This document shows positions 1 to 6,200 of a stretch of DNA of 6,200 nucleotides, in pieces. The notes beneath the pieces are model-generated. The model made no database searches, was not told the origin of the DNA, and saw nothing but the letters and a program-made list of their open reading frames with translations. A program made the position numbers and the translations under genes. The number at the start of each line of letters is the position of its first letter. Position 1 is the stretch's first letter. Source of the DNA: Paracoccaceae bacterium (lineage in GTDB: Bacteria > Pseudomonadota > Alphaproteobacteria > Rhodobacterales > Rhodobacteraceae); assembly GCA_026709725.1 (NCBI GenBank), contig JAPOSK010000254.1, forward strand, positions 1 through 6,200, given 5' to 3'.

Positions 1-453
1 CTTCAGGGACAGATCGCCGCAACCGGGTTGGTTCTTGGACGATCAGGCAAGCTGATGATGCGCTATGCAATTGACATGACCGGCACCCTGTCCGGATCAA
101 CGCTGACCCTGGAAGAGCAGTGTGTCTATGATAACGGCACTGCCGAAGAGCGTTGCTGGCAATTGGAGTTTGCCGGGGATGCAGCCTTTACAGCCACAGC
201 CGAAGGGGTTGTTGGCCAAGCAGTGGGGTGGCAGCGCGGCCCGGAGGCCTTCATGAAGTATCGATACCGCATCCCGCGGCGGTCAGGGTCCGTTGTCGTG
301 ACAATTCAGGATCGCTTTTTCTTGATGGATGACGGATCACTCTTTAACAGGGGCCGCATGTCAAAGTTTGGTTTCACCGTTGGCGAACTCTACACATCAC
401 TCCATCACAGGACAGGCGAATCCCGGGACATGCCGGACAACAGGCTGGCTTGA
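1..453 (+). CDS. DUF3833 family protein, 5'-truncated by window edge
   Basis: The reading frame is open from base 1 and ends at TGA 451-453, giving 150 visible residues. The true start lies upstream; the TTG at 28 is only an internal Leu codon. The pattern fits DUF3833: an early G-x-A-x-G-x-x-x-x-R-x-G segment, a beta-rich middle (LTLEEQCVYDNG, then a Trp-containing strand), and the C-terminal signature of Asp-Gly, FNRGRMSKFGF and VGELYTSLHH. Family members are usually small, beta-rich and often lipoproteins; any signal peptide would be outside the window. The biochemical role is unknown. The next gene starts at or just after this stop codon, so both are probably co-translated. DUF3833 genes recur beside CFA-family methyltransferases, which suggests, without proof, a role in modifying or handling membrane lipids. 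The family call is from memory of the pattern, not from a search. Confidence 0.75.
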   Translation, partial: LQGQIAATGLVLGRSGKLMMRYAIDMTGTLSGSTLTLEEQCVYDNGTAEERCWQLEFAGDAAFTATAEGVVGQAVGWQRGPEAFMKYRYRIPRRSGSVVVTIQDRFFLMDDGSLFNRGRMSKFGFTVGELYTSLHHRTGESRDMPDNRLA

Positions 454-458
454 GAGGG

Positions 459-1247
459 ATGCTTTCCGGCAAACACTACTGGCTGATCGGGGCCAGCACC
501 GGGATTGGCAAGGAATTGGCCGTGCAGCTGGCCGGGAGGGGTGTCCGGCTGATCCTCTCCGCCCGAAATGAAAGCGCGCTTTTGGCACTGGCGAATGATC
601 TCGCCAAACCACAGGGAACCGCCGCCGGAACAGGAGAAGACCCCCATTCGGTTCTGCCCCTTGATGTCCGGGATGGAAAGGCGGTTGAGGCGGCATGCGC
701 GGCGGTGGGTGCCATTGACGGCATGATCTATTGTGCAGGAGTCTATGAGCCGATGACAGCCAGAGAGCCGGACCTGCCGAGTCTTGAAGCGATTGCCGAT
801 GTCAATTTTGTCGGCGCGATGCGGGTGCTCGCCGGGATTGTACCGGTTTTCTGCGCATCCCGGGCCGGACATATTCTCCTGGTCGGCTCCCTGGCGGGGT
901 ATCGCGGCCTGCCCCGTTCCTGGGGTTACGGGGCCAGCAAGGCCGCCCTCATCAACCTGGCTGAGGCCCTGCGCTGCGACCTCGCCGGGACCGGAATCAA
1001 AACGCAGATTGTCAATCCCGGCTTCGTGGCCACGCGCCTGACTGCCAAGAATGCCTTTCGTATGCCTGCGATCATGACAGCAAATGCGGCGGCGGCCCGC
1101 ATCGTCCGCGGAATGGTCTCCGGGCGTTTTGAAATTGCCTACCCGCCCGGCATGGCTGTTGCGTTCAAGGTGCTCGCCGCCCTGCCCCATCGTGTGTATT
1201 TTGCATTGTTGGCCCTGGCCGCATCGAGGACGGCTGGTTCATCGTGA
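459..1247 (+). CDS. Short-chain dehydrogenase/reductase (SDR family)
   Basis: A classical SDR of 262 residues, normal for the family, and a likely NAD(P)H-dependent oxidoreductase. Seen, counting from ATG 459: glycine-rich cofactor loop GASTGIG at 11-17, LDV at 68-70 (adenine pocket Asp), YCAG at 91-94 in place of the usual NNAG, and catalytic residues Asn116, Ser144, Tyr157 and Lys161 (YGASK). The PG motif is at 187-188. All four catalytic positions are present, so it should be active. The C-terminal region, about 233-256, is hydrophobic and could bind a membrane. The substrate cannot be told from sequence; the operon partners suggest a lipid. A TTG at 450 gives a 265-residue form overlapping the upstream stop (TTGA). 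ATG 459 follows GAGAGGG directly, too close for ideal pairing, so reinitiation after the upstream stop is likely. The 3' end overlaps the next start as GTGA. Confidence 0.93.
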   Translation: MLSGKHYWLIGASTGIGKELAVQLAGRGVRLILSARNESALLALANDLAKPQGTAAGTGEDPHSVLPLDVRDGKAVEAACAAVGAIDGMIYCAGVYEPMTAREPDLPSLEAIADVNFVGAMRVLAGIVPVFCASRAGHILLVGSLAGYRGLPRSWGYGASKAALINLAEALRCDLAGTGIKTQIVNPGFVATRLTAKNAFRMPAIMTANAAAARIVRGMVSGRFEIAYPPGMAVAFKVLAALPHRVYFALLALAASRTAGSS

Positions 1248-2578
1248 CCATTCAGGCCAATCTGATGCGTGAGGCGCGGGAATCACCCCGGATGTCCATG
1301 CTGACGCACCCCTGGCGAAAGCTCTGCCTGTCTGCCGTCCGCCGGCTCCGATTCGGAGCGCTGGAGGCCACACTGCCGGACGGCCAGCATCTCTCCATTC
1401 AGGGTCCGGAGCCGGGGCCATCCGGCCAGATCACCGTCACGCATCCGAATTTTTTCCGCCGCCTGCTGACTCACGGAGCGCTCGGCTTCGGTGAAATGTA
1501 TATGGATGGGTGGTGGACAACATCCGACCTCGACAATCTGCTCGATGTCTTTCTGGCCAACAGCACCGGCCTGACACACCAGTTCTCCGGCAGGCGGTCA
1601 TTTCTGTTCGCCGGGCGCCTGCGACATTTTCTGAACCGGAACACGCGCAGGGGAGCCCGGCGGAATATCGCCCATCATTACGACCTCGGCAACGAATTCT
1701 ATGCCCAGTGGCTGGACGGAACAATGACCTATTCCTCGGCCCTCTTTACCGAGGATGCAGCGAGTCTCGAAAGTGCCCAGGCCAACAAGAATGAATCAAT
1801 CTGCCGGATGCTTGGACTTGCACCCGGCGACCGTGTTCTTGAGATCGGCTGCGGCTGGGGCGGCTTTGCGGCCCATGCCATCCGGAATCATGGCGTGGAG
1901 GTCACCGGGATCACGCTTTCGAGGGAACAGCTTCGCCATGCCCGTGCACATCTGCGGGGCATGGGTCTGGACGATCAGGCCGAGATCTTGCTGTGTGATT
2001 ACCGGGATGTCACCGGCGAGTATGACAAGATTGTGTCAATCGAAATGATCGAAGCCGTCGGCGAGCGGTACTGGCCAGACTTTTTTACAACGATTCGGAA
2101 GCGTTTGCGCCCTGGAGGGACAGCCGTCATTCAGGCAATCACGATCTCTGACGCGGCGTTTGACGGCTATCGCTCCGGGACCGACTTCATGCAAAAATAC
2201 ATCTTCCCGGGCGGGATGCTGCCCTCACCCGGCGCGATTGCAATGCACACACAGCAGGCCGGGCTGCAGGTCGGCATGACCCATGCCTTTCCGGAGAGCT
2301 ATGATCGCACGCTGTGCATCTGGCGCCAGCGATTCAACAATACATGGGACTCAATCAGGTCACTTGGATTCGATCAACGGTTTCGCCGCATGTGGAACTA
2401 TTACCTCGCCGGCAGTGCCGCCGTGTTCCGGGCCGGCATCACCAGCGTCACCCAGATGACATTCCACAAACCCGGGGAATCAGGGATACGCTCTCGACAG
2501 GATGCTCTCTCGAGCGTCCGGGACGCAGAGCCATCCACCCGATCACAGTCATCCGCCCAGTTGTATTCGTCTGCCTAA
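1244..2578 (+). CDS. Cyclopropane-fatty-acid synthase family SAM methyltransferase (Cfa/UfaM-like)
   Basis: A 444-residue protein that should transfer a methyl or methylene group from S-adenosylmethionine to the double bond of unsaturated acyl chains in membrane phospholipids. The N-terminal Cfa domain, about 20-140, contains [11 protein letters not shown] (81-91). [11 protein letters not shown] (143-153) leads into the methyltransferase core, with SAM motif [11 protein letters not shown] (198-208), CDYRD (251-255), MIEAVG (268-273) and [11 protein letters not shown] (318-328). Against E. coli Cfa recalled from memory, the bicarbonate-site Glu (270), Ile (299) and Tyr (353) are kept. The Cys is Ser165 (MTYSSALF) and the His is Gln297 (VIQAIT). 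It may therefore be a UfaM-like methylase rather than a ring-forming enzyme. Homology appears to end near residue 410; the last 34 residues are Ser-rich. Start GTG 1244 overlaps the SDR stop (GTGA); ATG 1265 is an alternative. The stop overlaps that of fdxA on the other strand. Confidence 0.95.
   Translation: MTIQANLMREARESPRMSMLTHPWRKLCLSAVRRLRFGALEATLPDGQHLSIQGPEPGPSGQITVTHPNFFRRLLTHGALGFGEMYMDGWWTTSDLDNLLDVFLANSTGLTHQFSGRRSFLFAGRLRHFLNRNTRRGARRNIAHHYDLGNEFYAQWLDGTMTYSSALFTEDAASLESAQANKNESICRMLGLAPGDRVLEIGCGWGGFAAHAIRNHGVEVTGITLSREQLRHARAHLRGMGLDDQAEILLCDYRDVTGEYDKIVSIEMIEAVGERYWPDFFTTIRKRLRPGGTAVIQAITISDAAFDGYRSGTDFMQKYIFPGGMLPSPGAIAMHTQQAGLQVGMTHAFPESYDRTLCIWRQRFNNTWDSIRSLGFDQRFRRMWNYYLAGSAAVFRAGITSVTQMTFHKPGESGIRSRQDALSSVRDAEPSTRSQSSAQLYSSA
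2488..2517. repeat. Imperfect inverted repeat in the 3' tail of the methyltransferase gene
   Basis: ACGCTC (2488-2493) pairs with GAGCGT (2512-2517) around an 18-base loop, and part of the loop can pair further. It lies in the Ser-rich tail coding region, about 58 bp past the fdxA stop when read on the minus strand. There is no T tract on either strand, so an intrinsic terminator is not supported. It could be a weak 3'-end structure for the fdxA message or simply chance. Confidence 0.2.
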
Positions 2579-2913
2579 TCGCTGCCCTTGCCCGGTTCTG
2601 CGGAAAAGTATTTCAGTTTCCCCTCTTCGTTTTCCAGGGCTTCTGCCCCGGGCAGCGGGTCACGTTTTTCGATGATGACGGGCCAGATTTCCGAGTATTT
2701 GCGATTGAACTCAACCCATTTCTCCATTCCGGGTTCTGTATCAGGAAGGATTGCGTCAATCGGGCATTCCGGCTCACACACACCGCAATCGATGCACTCA
2801 TCGGGATGAATGACAAGCATGTTGGCACCTTCATAGAAGCAGTCAACAGGACAGACTTCCACACAGTCGGTATATTTGCAGCCAATACAGCTGTCTGTCA
2901 CAACATATGTCAT
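2575..2913 (-). CDS. fdxA: Seven-iron ferredoxin FdxA ([3Fe-4S][4Fe-4S])
   Basis: A 112-residue soluble electron carrier of the Azotobacter FdI / FdxA type, full length for the family. By comparison with Azotobacter ferredoxin I, Cys9, Cys17 and Cys50 should hold the [3Fe-4S] cluster, and Cys21, Cys40, Cys43 and Cys46 the [4Fe-4S] cluster. Cys12 and Cys25 are the extra conserved cysteines. The core is [21 protein letters not shown] (residues 6-26, last residue Phe) followed by [12 protein letters not shown] (39-50). After the clusters comes the usual acidic, Trp-containing C-terminal half (EKWVEFN, IWPVI). Its redox partner cannot be deduced here. ATG 2913 has GGAAAG three bases upstream, a close but usable ribosome binding site, and overlaps a possible small ORF by ATGA. 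The stop TAG (2577-2575) shares bases with the TAA of the convergent methyltransferase gene. A carD gene, often next after fdxA in Alphaproteobacteria, does not follow. Confidence 0.96.
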   Translation of the reverse strand: MTYVVTDSCIGCKYTDCVEVCPVDCFYEGANMLVIHPDECIDCGVCEPECPIDAILPDTEPGMEKWVEFNRKYSEIWPVIIEKRDPLPGAEALENEEGKLKYFSAEPGKGSD

Positions 2914-3008
2914 TTGCTTTCCAGGCCGAATTTCCTTGCCATGAGATAAGTATGCTGGTTGATTCTTACAATGCTGTCAGGGCAATCAATGATCTGAACA
3001 TTTCGCAA
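2910..3008 (-). CDS. Possible 32-residue small ORF upstream of and overlapping fdxA
   Basis: On the minus strand a TTG at 3008 opens a 32-codon frame ending in TGA 2912-2910. That stop overlaps the fdxA start as ATGA. AAGAGG lies six bases before the TTG, which is good Shine-Dalgarno spacing. The peptide begins [16 protein letters not shown] (first residue read as Met) and ends [13 protein letters not shown] recognise no family and see no signal peptide or membrane segment. Read-through upstream is blocked by a TAA at 3014-3012. It could be a leader peptide coupled to fdxA translation, an eroded remnant of the S4-domain gene often found here, or chance. The RBS and the overlap are the only support. 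Confidence 0.3.
   Translation of the reverse strand: MRNVQIIDCPDSIVRINQHTYLMARKFGLESK
2943..2971 (-). promoter_or_regulatory. Weak sigma70-like promoter candidate for fdxA
   Basis: On the minus strand TTGTAA (2971-2966) and TATCTC (2948-2943) are separated by 17 bp and sit 30-58 bp ahead of the fdxA start, in the only sizeable gap of this strand. The match is modest: TTG is kept in the -35 and only TAT in the -10. A transcript from here would begin inside the possible small ORF, so the two features do not support each other. fdxA may instead be transcribed from the helicase operon, since no clear terminator follows the helicase. Confidence 0.2.
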
Positions 3009-3058
3009 CGATTACCTCTTGCACGCACAATCGACAATCATATCCCCACGCAGATCAC

Positions 3059-5881
3059 CTATAATTCATCACGAAGAGACATCAGTGCCGCAAAAGGACT
3101 GTCGGGGTCAGGCTTGCGTGATTTCCTCATCCCGGCCACCTTCCGCCCGCGATCCCGACGGTCCTGCCGACTCCTTTCCGATTGATTCCGCTGATCGCCC
3201 CTGGCTGATCGTTCCGCTGCACCAGCCCGTTTTGCCCTGCTGCGCCCTGTCCTGTTCATGGACTGACGGGGCCCTGGTTGTGCCGGGCGTGCATAGACAT
3301 AATAGATCACACGGTCCGGCACCGCTTCATCTTGCGCCTTTTCGGGCATCGCCGGCTCTGCATCGTGGATTTTCGCGTCAGGGATGCTGACATCGGTGGC
3401 ATTCGAATCAGGGAGGGCGACCGCAACCACATCCTCCGGTCTTTCGGCCTGCGCGGCATCGGGCGGCTCGTCCGGCATTGCCTCAGCGCTCTCAGGGATG
3501 ACGGGGCATCTTTCGTGCTGCTTGACCCGGTAGCCAAGACCGCGCATGATCTTCATGAAGTCTTCATGCGTGGTGCCCGTGATCGACAGCATCTCTGCGC
3601 CGGCTTCAAACTCCTGCTCGGACTCAAGATTCCACAGCAACCGCATCAGGCGGTCAAGAATATCAACACGAACTGCCAGAGTGCCAACCCGCGCAAATCC
3701 ACACAGCGGATAATACCCCTCCGGCATTGACCGATCTGCGATGACCGTTGTCAGCCCCGGTTGAGGTGGCGACGGCACAGCACATTTGGACCTCAGTGAC
3801 CACAGGAGAAGTCGCAGACGGGTCGCCTTCGGCTTGAGGGCTGAGTACAGGAACACGCTGTGCTGGGCGATTTTGACACCGTATTTCCTCAGCTCTGTTC
3901 GGCACTCCGCGTCAATCCCCTTGATGTCATCTGCAACAGTACGGCGATCAAGAATCCCGAACGAGTCAGCAAGCTTGAACGCCAACCCTCTTGCCGGTGC
4001 TGACAGTTCCTCATCATCGCGGAGCGCGATCAGCTGGCCGAGATGCTGACTGATCATGTGCTCGGCATACGCCATGACCCGCATCTCGACCCGCTTGCGA
4101 ACCTGCCTGTCCACATGATCATCAATCAGGATTGCGACTCCCGGTCGAAAAGCATCCTGACCGGCAGCAAGGCGGGCGACCGGATGACCATCCCAATGGA
4201 TGCATGCATCCTCTCCGAAGCCAAGATCGCGATCCGGGGCTTTTGCGAAACGTCCGGCACGGGCGGCAAATTCCTTCCCGACGACCTTGGCGGCGGCGGT
4301 TTTGAGGGCACGCACCTCTTCCGGTGAAGACCCCTCCTTGCGAACAAACTGAAATCCGCGGAACTGGCCCAGCTCCTGACCATCAACTGTCAATGCACCA
4401 TCAACTGTCATCTTTGCTTCCAGTTCACTTCCCTGCTTCAGGTGCCGCACCATGCGCCGGGTTCCGATGTCAACAAAACGGCGTGTCAGACGCTTGTGCA
4501 ACACATCGGACAGGCGATCCTCGACATCGCGGGTCCGTTCACGCCAGTAACCCGTATCGCCGACCCAACACGACCGGTACGCCACATACGACCAGGTCCG
4601 GATATATGCCAAACGCATGGCGAGGTCATCTATGTCCCCGGTTGTGCCGGCAAGGGCGTCAACCCGATCAGCGAGCCACTTATCAGGTATACGGTCATTG
4701 TCCTGCAGGAAAACATATATCCGTTTGATCAGATCGGCATGCGATTCTTTGCTGTACCTGCGAAAATTCGGCAACTGGCATACATCCCAGAGGAGGCGTA
4801 CATCATCACCGGTGCCTGTTCGCCTTCTTACGCTGGCCGATTCGGCAAGCGATTCCAGAACCTGCCTGTCGGCAGCCTGACGGACCTTGATCAGGTAATT
4901 CTCGGGGGCTTTCGTATCAAGCGTGCGCAGCAACGACCGGACTGAACGATAATCAAGGGCACTGTTCCGCCACTGCAACCGCTTGATCGGCATGAAGCGG
5001 TTTGCCTCAATCGATTCGACTTCATAGCGATTCAGCTGCTGGCAATCAGCGGTGATTCCGAATGTGCCACGGGTACGGTAGCGGCCGGCCCGGCCCGCAA
5101 TCTGGGCAAGTTCAGCCGGGTGCAGTGGCCGAATCGCATGCCCATCAAACTTGATTCGGCTGGCAAATGCCACATGCCGGATATCCAGATTCAGGCCCAT
5201 CCCGATGGCATCTGTTGCCACAAGATAATCGACATCTCCGTTCTGATAGATGTCAACCTGCGCATTGCGGGTCTTGGGGCTGAGCCCACCCATAACCACC
5301 GCAGCCCCGCCGCGATGACGGCGAACCGAATCAGCGATCGCGTAGACATCCTCAATCGTAAAGGCGACAATCGCCGTTCGTGGCCGCAGGCGGGCGATGC
5401 GCCGGCAACCCGCATAGGTCAGTCGTGACAGGCGTGGCCGTTGTTCAATCCTGATTGCGGGAACAGCCTCCCTGATGATGAATGCCATGGTCGCGGCCCC
5501 AAGAAAGAGGGTTTCCATCTGCCCCCGGGCATTCAACAGCCGATCTGTAAAGACATGGCCACGTTCACCGTCAGCGCAAAGCTGGATTTCATCCACGGCA
5601 AGAAAATCAACACCGTTTCCGACCGGCATGGCCTCGGTTGTGCAGATCCAGTAGCGAGCCGTCGGTGGGACGATTCGCTCCTCACCGGTGACCAGGGCGA
5701 CAACCGCATTTCCCTTTATCGCGCGGACCTTGTCGTAGACCTCACGGGCAAGCAGCCGGAGCGGCAAACCGATCATGCCCGTCCGGTGCCTCAGCATTCT
5801 TTCAATGGCCTCGCGTGTTTTCCCGGTGTTGGTCGGGCCAAGGAGGGCAAAGACACCCGTATGCCGGTCAATCATGGTCAC
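3059..5881 (-). CDS. Suv3-like DEAD/DEAH-box (superfamily 2) helicase
   Basis: A 940-residue ATP-dependent helicase, probably acting on RNA, most like mitochondrial Suv3 in its motor. Seen: Walker A GPTNTGKT (15-22), PLRLLAREVY (40-49), TGEE (65-68), DEIQ as motif II (97-100), LGAATM (127-132), motif V VATDAIGMGLNLD (221-233) and motif VI QIAGRAGR (260-267). All ATPase motifs are intact. A long C-terminal part contains blocks I associate with alphaproteobacterial members, such as LLWDVCQLP (363-371), IRTWSYVAYR (427-436) and DRLSDVLHKRLTRRFVD (455-471). It ends with an acidic linker (793-857), a basic Arg/Lys stretch (876-917) and the family-like DSPFAAL near the C-terminus. GTG 5881 is the longest start. 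ATG 5875, two codons in, has GGG nine bases upstream and may be the true start (938 residues). The TPR gene ends 32 bp upstream, so co-transcription is likely. The cellular substrate is unknown. Confidence 0.93.
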   Translation of the reverse strand: MTMIDRHTGVFALLGPTNTGKTREAIERMLRHRTGMIGLPLRLLAREVYDKVRAIKGNAVVALVTGEERIVPPTARYWICTTEAMPVGNGVDFLAVDEIQLCADGERGHVFTDRLLNARGQMETLFLGAATMAFIIREAVPAIRIEQRPRLSRLTYAGCRRIARLRPRTAIVAFTIEDVYAIADSVRRHRGGAAVVMGGLSPKTRNAQVDIYQNGDVDYLVATDAIGMGLNLDIRHVAFASRIKFDGHAIRPLHPAELAQIAGRAGRYRTRGTFGITADCQQLNRYEVESIEANRFMPIKRLQWRNSALDYRSVRSLLRTLDTKAPENYLIKVRQAADRQVLESLAESASVRRRTGTGDDVRLLWDVCQLPNFRRYSKESHADLIKRIYVFLQDNDRIPDKWLADRVDALAGTTGDIDDLAMRLAYIRTWSYVAYRSCWVGDTGYWRERTRDVEDRLSDVLHKRLTRRFVDIGTRRMVRHLKQGSELEAKMTVDGALTVDGQELGQFRGFQFVRKEGSSPEEVRALKTAAAKVVGKEFAARAGRFAKAPDRDLGFGEDACIHWDGHPVARLAAGQDAFRPGVAILIDDHVDRQVRKRVEMRVMAYAEHMISQHLGQLIALRDDEELSAPARGLAFKLADSFGILDRRTVADDIKGIDAECRTELRKYGVKIAQHSVFLYSALKPKATRLRLLLWSLRSKCAVPSPPQPGLTTVIADRSMPEGYYPLCGFARVGTLAVRVDILDRLMRLLWNLESEQEFEAGAEMLSITGTTHEDFMKIMRGLGYRVKQHERCPVIPESAEAMPDEPPDAAQAERPEDVVAVALPDSNATDVSIPDAKIHDAEPAMPEKAQDEAVPDRVIYYVYARPAQPGPRQSMNRTGRSRAKRAGAAERSARGDQRNQSERSRQDRRDRGRKVAGMRKSRKPDPDSPFAALMSLRDEL
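4379..4410. repeat. 14-bp tandem direct repeat inside the helicase gene
   Basis: ACCATCAACTGTCA occurs at 4379-4392 and again at 4397-4410 with an 18-bp period. In the helicase frame it encodes TVDG-AL-TVDG (residues 492-501). Because the period is six codons, it looks like a small in-frame duplication in a loop after the conserved FVD block. The copies are exact, which suggests recent origin or constraint. Confidence 0.6.
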
Positions 5882-5913
5882 ATGCCCAATTGTGTTCCAT
5901 CTGGACGATGGTC

Positions 5914-6200
5914 CTAATGGGATTTCGCCAGAATCCGGCTTTGAACCCGTGCGATGGACTCCCTGAGACCTCGCCGATTGGGGCTGAGACGGGCAACCCT
6001 GTCATAGGCCTCCAGGGCCAGCTCATCATAACCGGATTGCTCCAGAATCAGAGCAAGACCATTGAGGGCCCCGAAGTGTCGCGGATTCAATTCCAGCGTT
6101 GCTTCGATATCCCTGATCGAAGCGGGATAGTTTCTCAGCAAATAGTGGATCGTGGCACGCAGATTCCAGGCCTCGGCAAACTCCGGATTCATACGCAAGG
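5914..6200 (-). CDS. Tetratricopeptide repeat (TPR) protein, 5'-truncated by window edge
   Basis: The frame runs off the window at 6200 and stops at TAG 5916-5914, so only the C-terminal 95 or so residues are visible. Two TPR units can be read: the first from PEFAEAWNLRATIHYLL through the matching helix ending in LELNP, the second from RHFGALNGLALILEQSG to the helix ending in RLSPN. Trp/Leu/Gly/Tyr/Ala/Phe/Pro fall at TPR-type positions. A short helical tail (RESIARVQSRILAKSH) closes the protein. TPR proteins are protein-protein scaffolds; no partner can be inferred. Any signal peptide would be outside the window. A protein of this kind upstream of the Suv3-like helicase is familiar in Alphaproteobacteria. 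The 32-bp gap to the helicase suggests one operon. ATG 6192 and TTG 6198 are in frame but are internal to the repeat, not starts. Confidence 0.85.
   Translation of the reverse strand, partial: LRMNPEFAEAWNLRATIHYLLRNYPASIRDIEATLELNPRHFGALNGLALILEQSGYDELALEAYDRVARLSPNRRGLRESIARVQSRILAKSH

Noticed and set aside
551..556. TGATCC resembling the -35 element of ChrR-controlled sigma-E promoters
   Set aside because: It lies inside the SDR coding region with no matching -10 at the right distance that I can defend. Six-base matches are frequent here.
405..1190. A long minus-strand open frame of 261 codons opposite the SDR gene
   Set aside because: It is antisense to a clear SDR with all catalytic motifs. 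The translation is rich in Arg, Gly and His with no recognisable domain, as expected of a shadow frame in GC-rich DNA.
2579..2640. Possible intrinsic terminator between the convergent genes
   Set aside because: This stretch is fdxA coding sequence, and I find no strong GC-rich hairpin followed by a T run on either strand.
2314..2949. A plus-strand open frame of 211 codons covering the fdxA region
   Set aside because: It overlaps the methyltransferase end in another frame and then runs antisense to fdxA, whose cysteine pattern is unmistakable.
2959..2989. Inverted repeat TTGATT/AATCAA upstream of fdxA, reminiscent of an FNR box
   Set aside because: The arms are separated by 19 bp, whereas FNR half-sites are 4 bp apart. 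Six-base arms with this spacing are expected by chance.
3012..3041. A nine-codon ORF just after the helicase stop (ATG 3041 to TAA 3014-3012, minus strand)
   Set aside because: It is too short, its GGGGA element is too close to the ATG, and it has no coupling to a neighbour.
4442..4945. A plus-strand open frame of 167 codons opposite the helicase, and several similar ones
   Set aside because: All lie antisense to conserved helicase segments and show no domain signature.

Overview
The window reads as chromosomal DNA of an alphaproteobacterium. The evidence is a TPR protein, a Suv3-like DEAD/DEAH helicase and a seven-iron FdxA ferredoxin in a row on the minus strand, a neighbourhood I know from Alphaproteobacteria. 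A DUF3833 / SDR / cyclopropane-synthase-family trio on the plus strand is also common there. The DNA is moderately GC-rich and almost entirely coding. I see no rRNA, tRNA, CRISPR array, transposase or attachment site.

Positions 1-2578 (plus strand) hold the end of a lipid-modification operon. It contains the 3' part of a DUF3833 gene (cut by the window edge), a short-chain dehydrogenase/reductase, and a SAM-dependent cyclopropane-fatty-acid-synthase (CFA) family methyltransferase. The genes abut or overlap at their start/stop codons, so they are probably one translationally coupled transcript whose promoter lies upstream of the window. The methyltransferase differs from E. coli Cfa at two bicarbonate-site positions (Cys to Ser, His to Gln). 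That leaves open whether it makes cyclopropane rings or methylated lipids, as UfaM of the furan fatty acid pathway does.

Positions 2575-6200 (minus strand) read in the opposite direction: TPR protein (5' end outside the window), a 938-940-residue helicase, a 145-bp gap, then fdxA. The gap contains a 32-codon ORF with a good ribosome binding site that overlaps the fdxA start as ATGA. It also contains a weak promoter-like sequence. The S4-domain RNA-binding gene I would expect between helicase and fdxA is not there.

The two blocks converge: the stop codons of the methyltransferase and fdxA overlap by 4 bp, with no terminator between them. Most of the window is ordinary. The points worth a second look are the altered active site of the methyltransferase, the small ORF ahead of fdxA, the missing S4 gene, the tail-to-tail stop overlap with its serine-rich extension, and the charged tail of the helicase.
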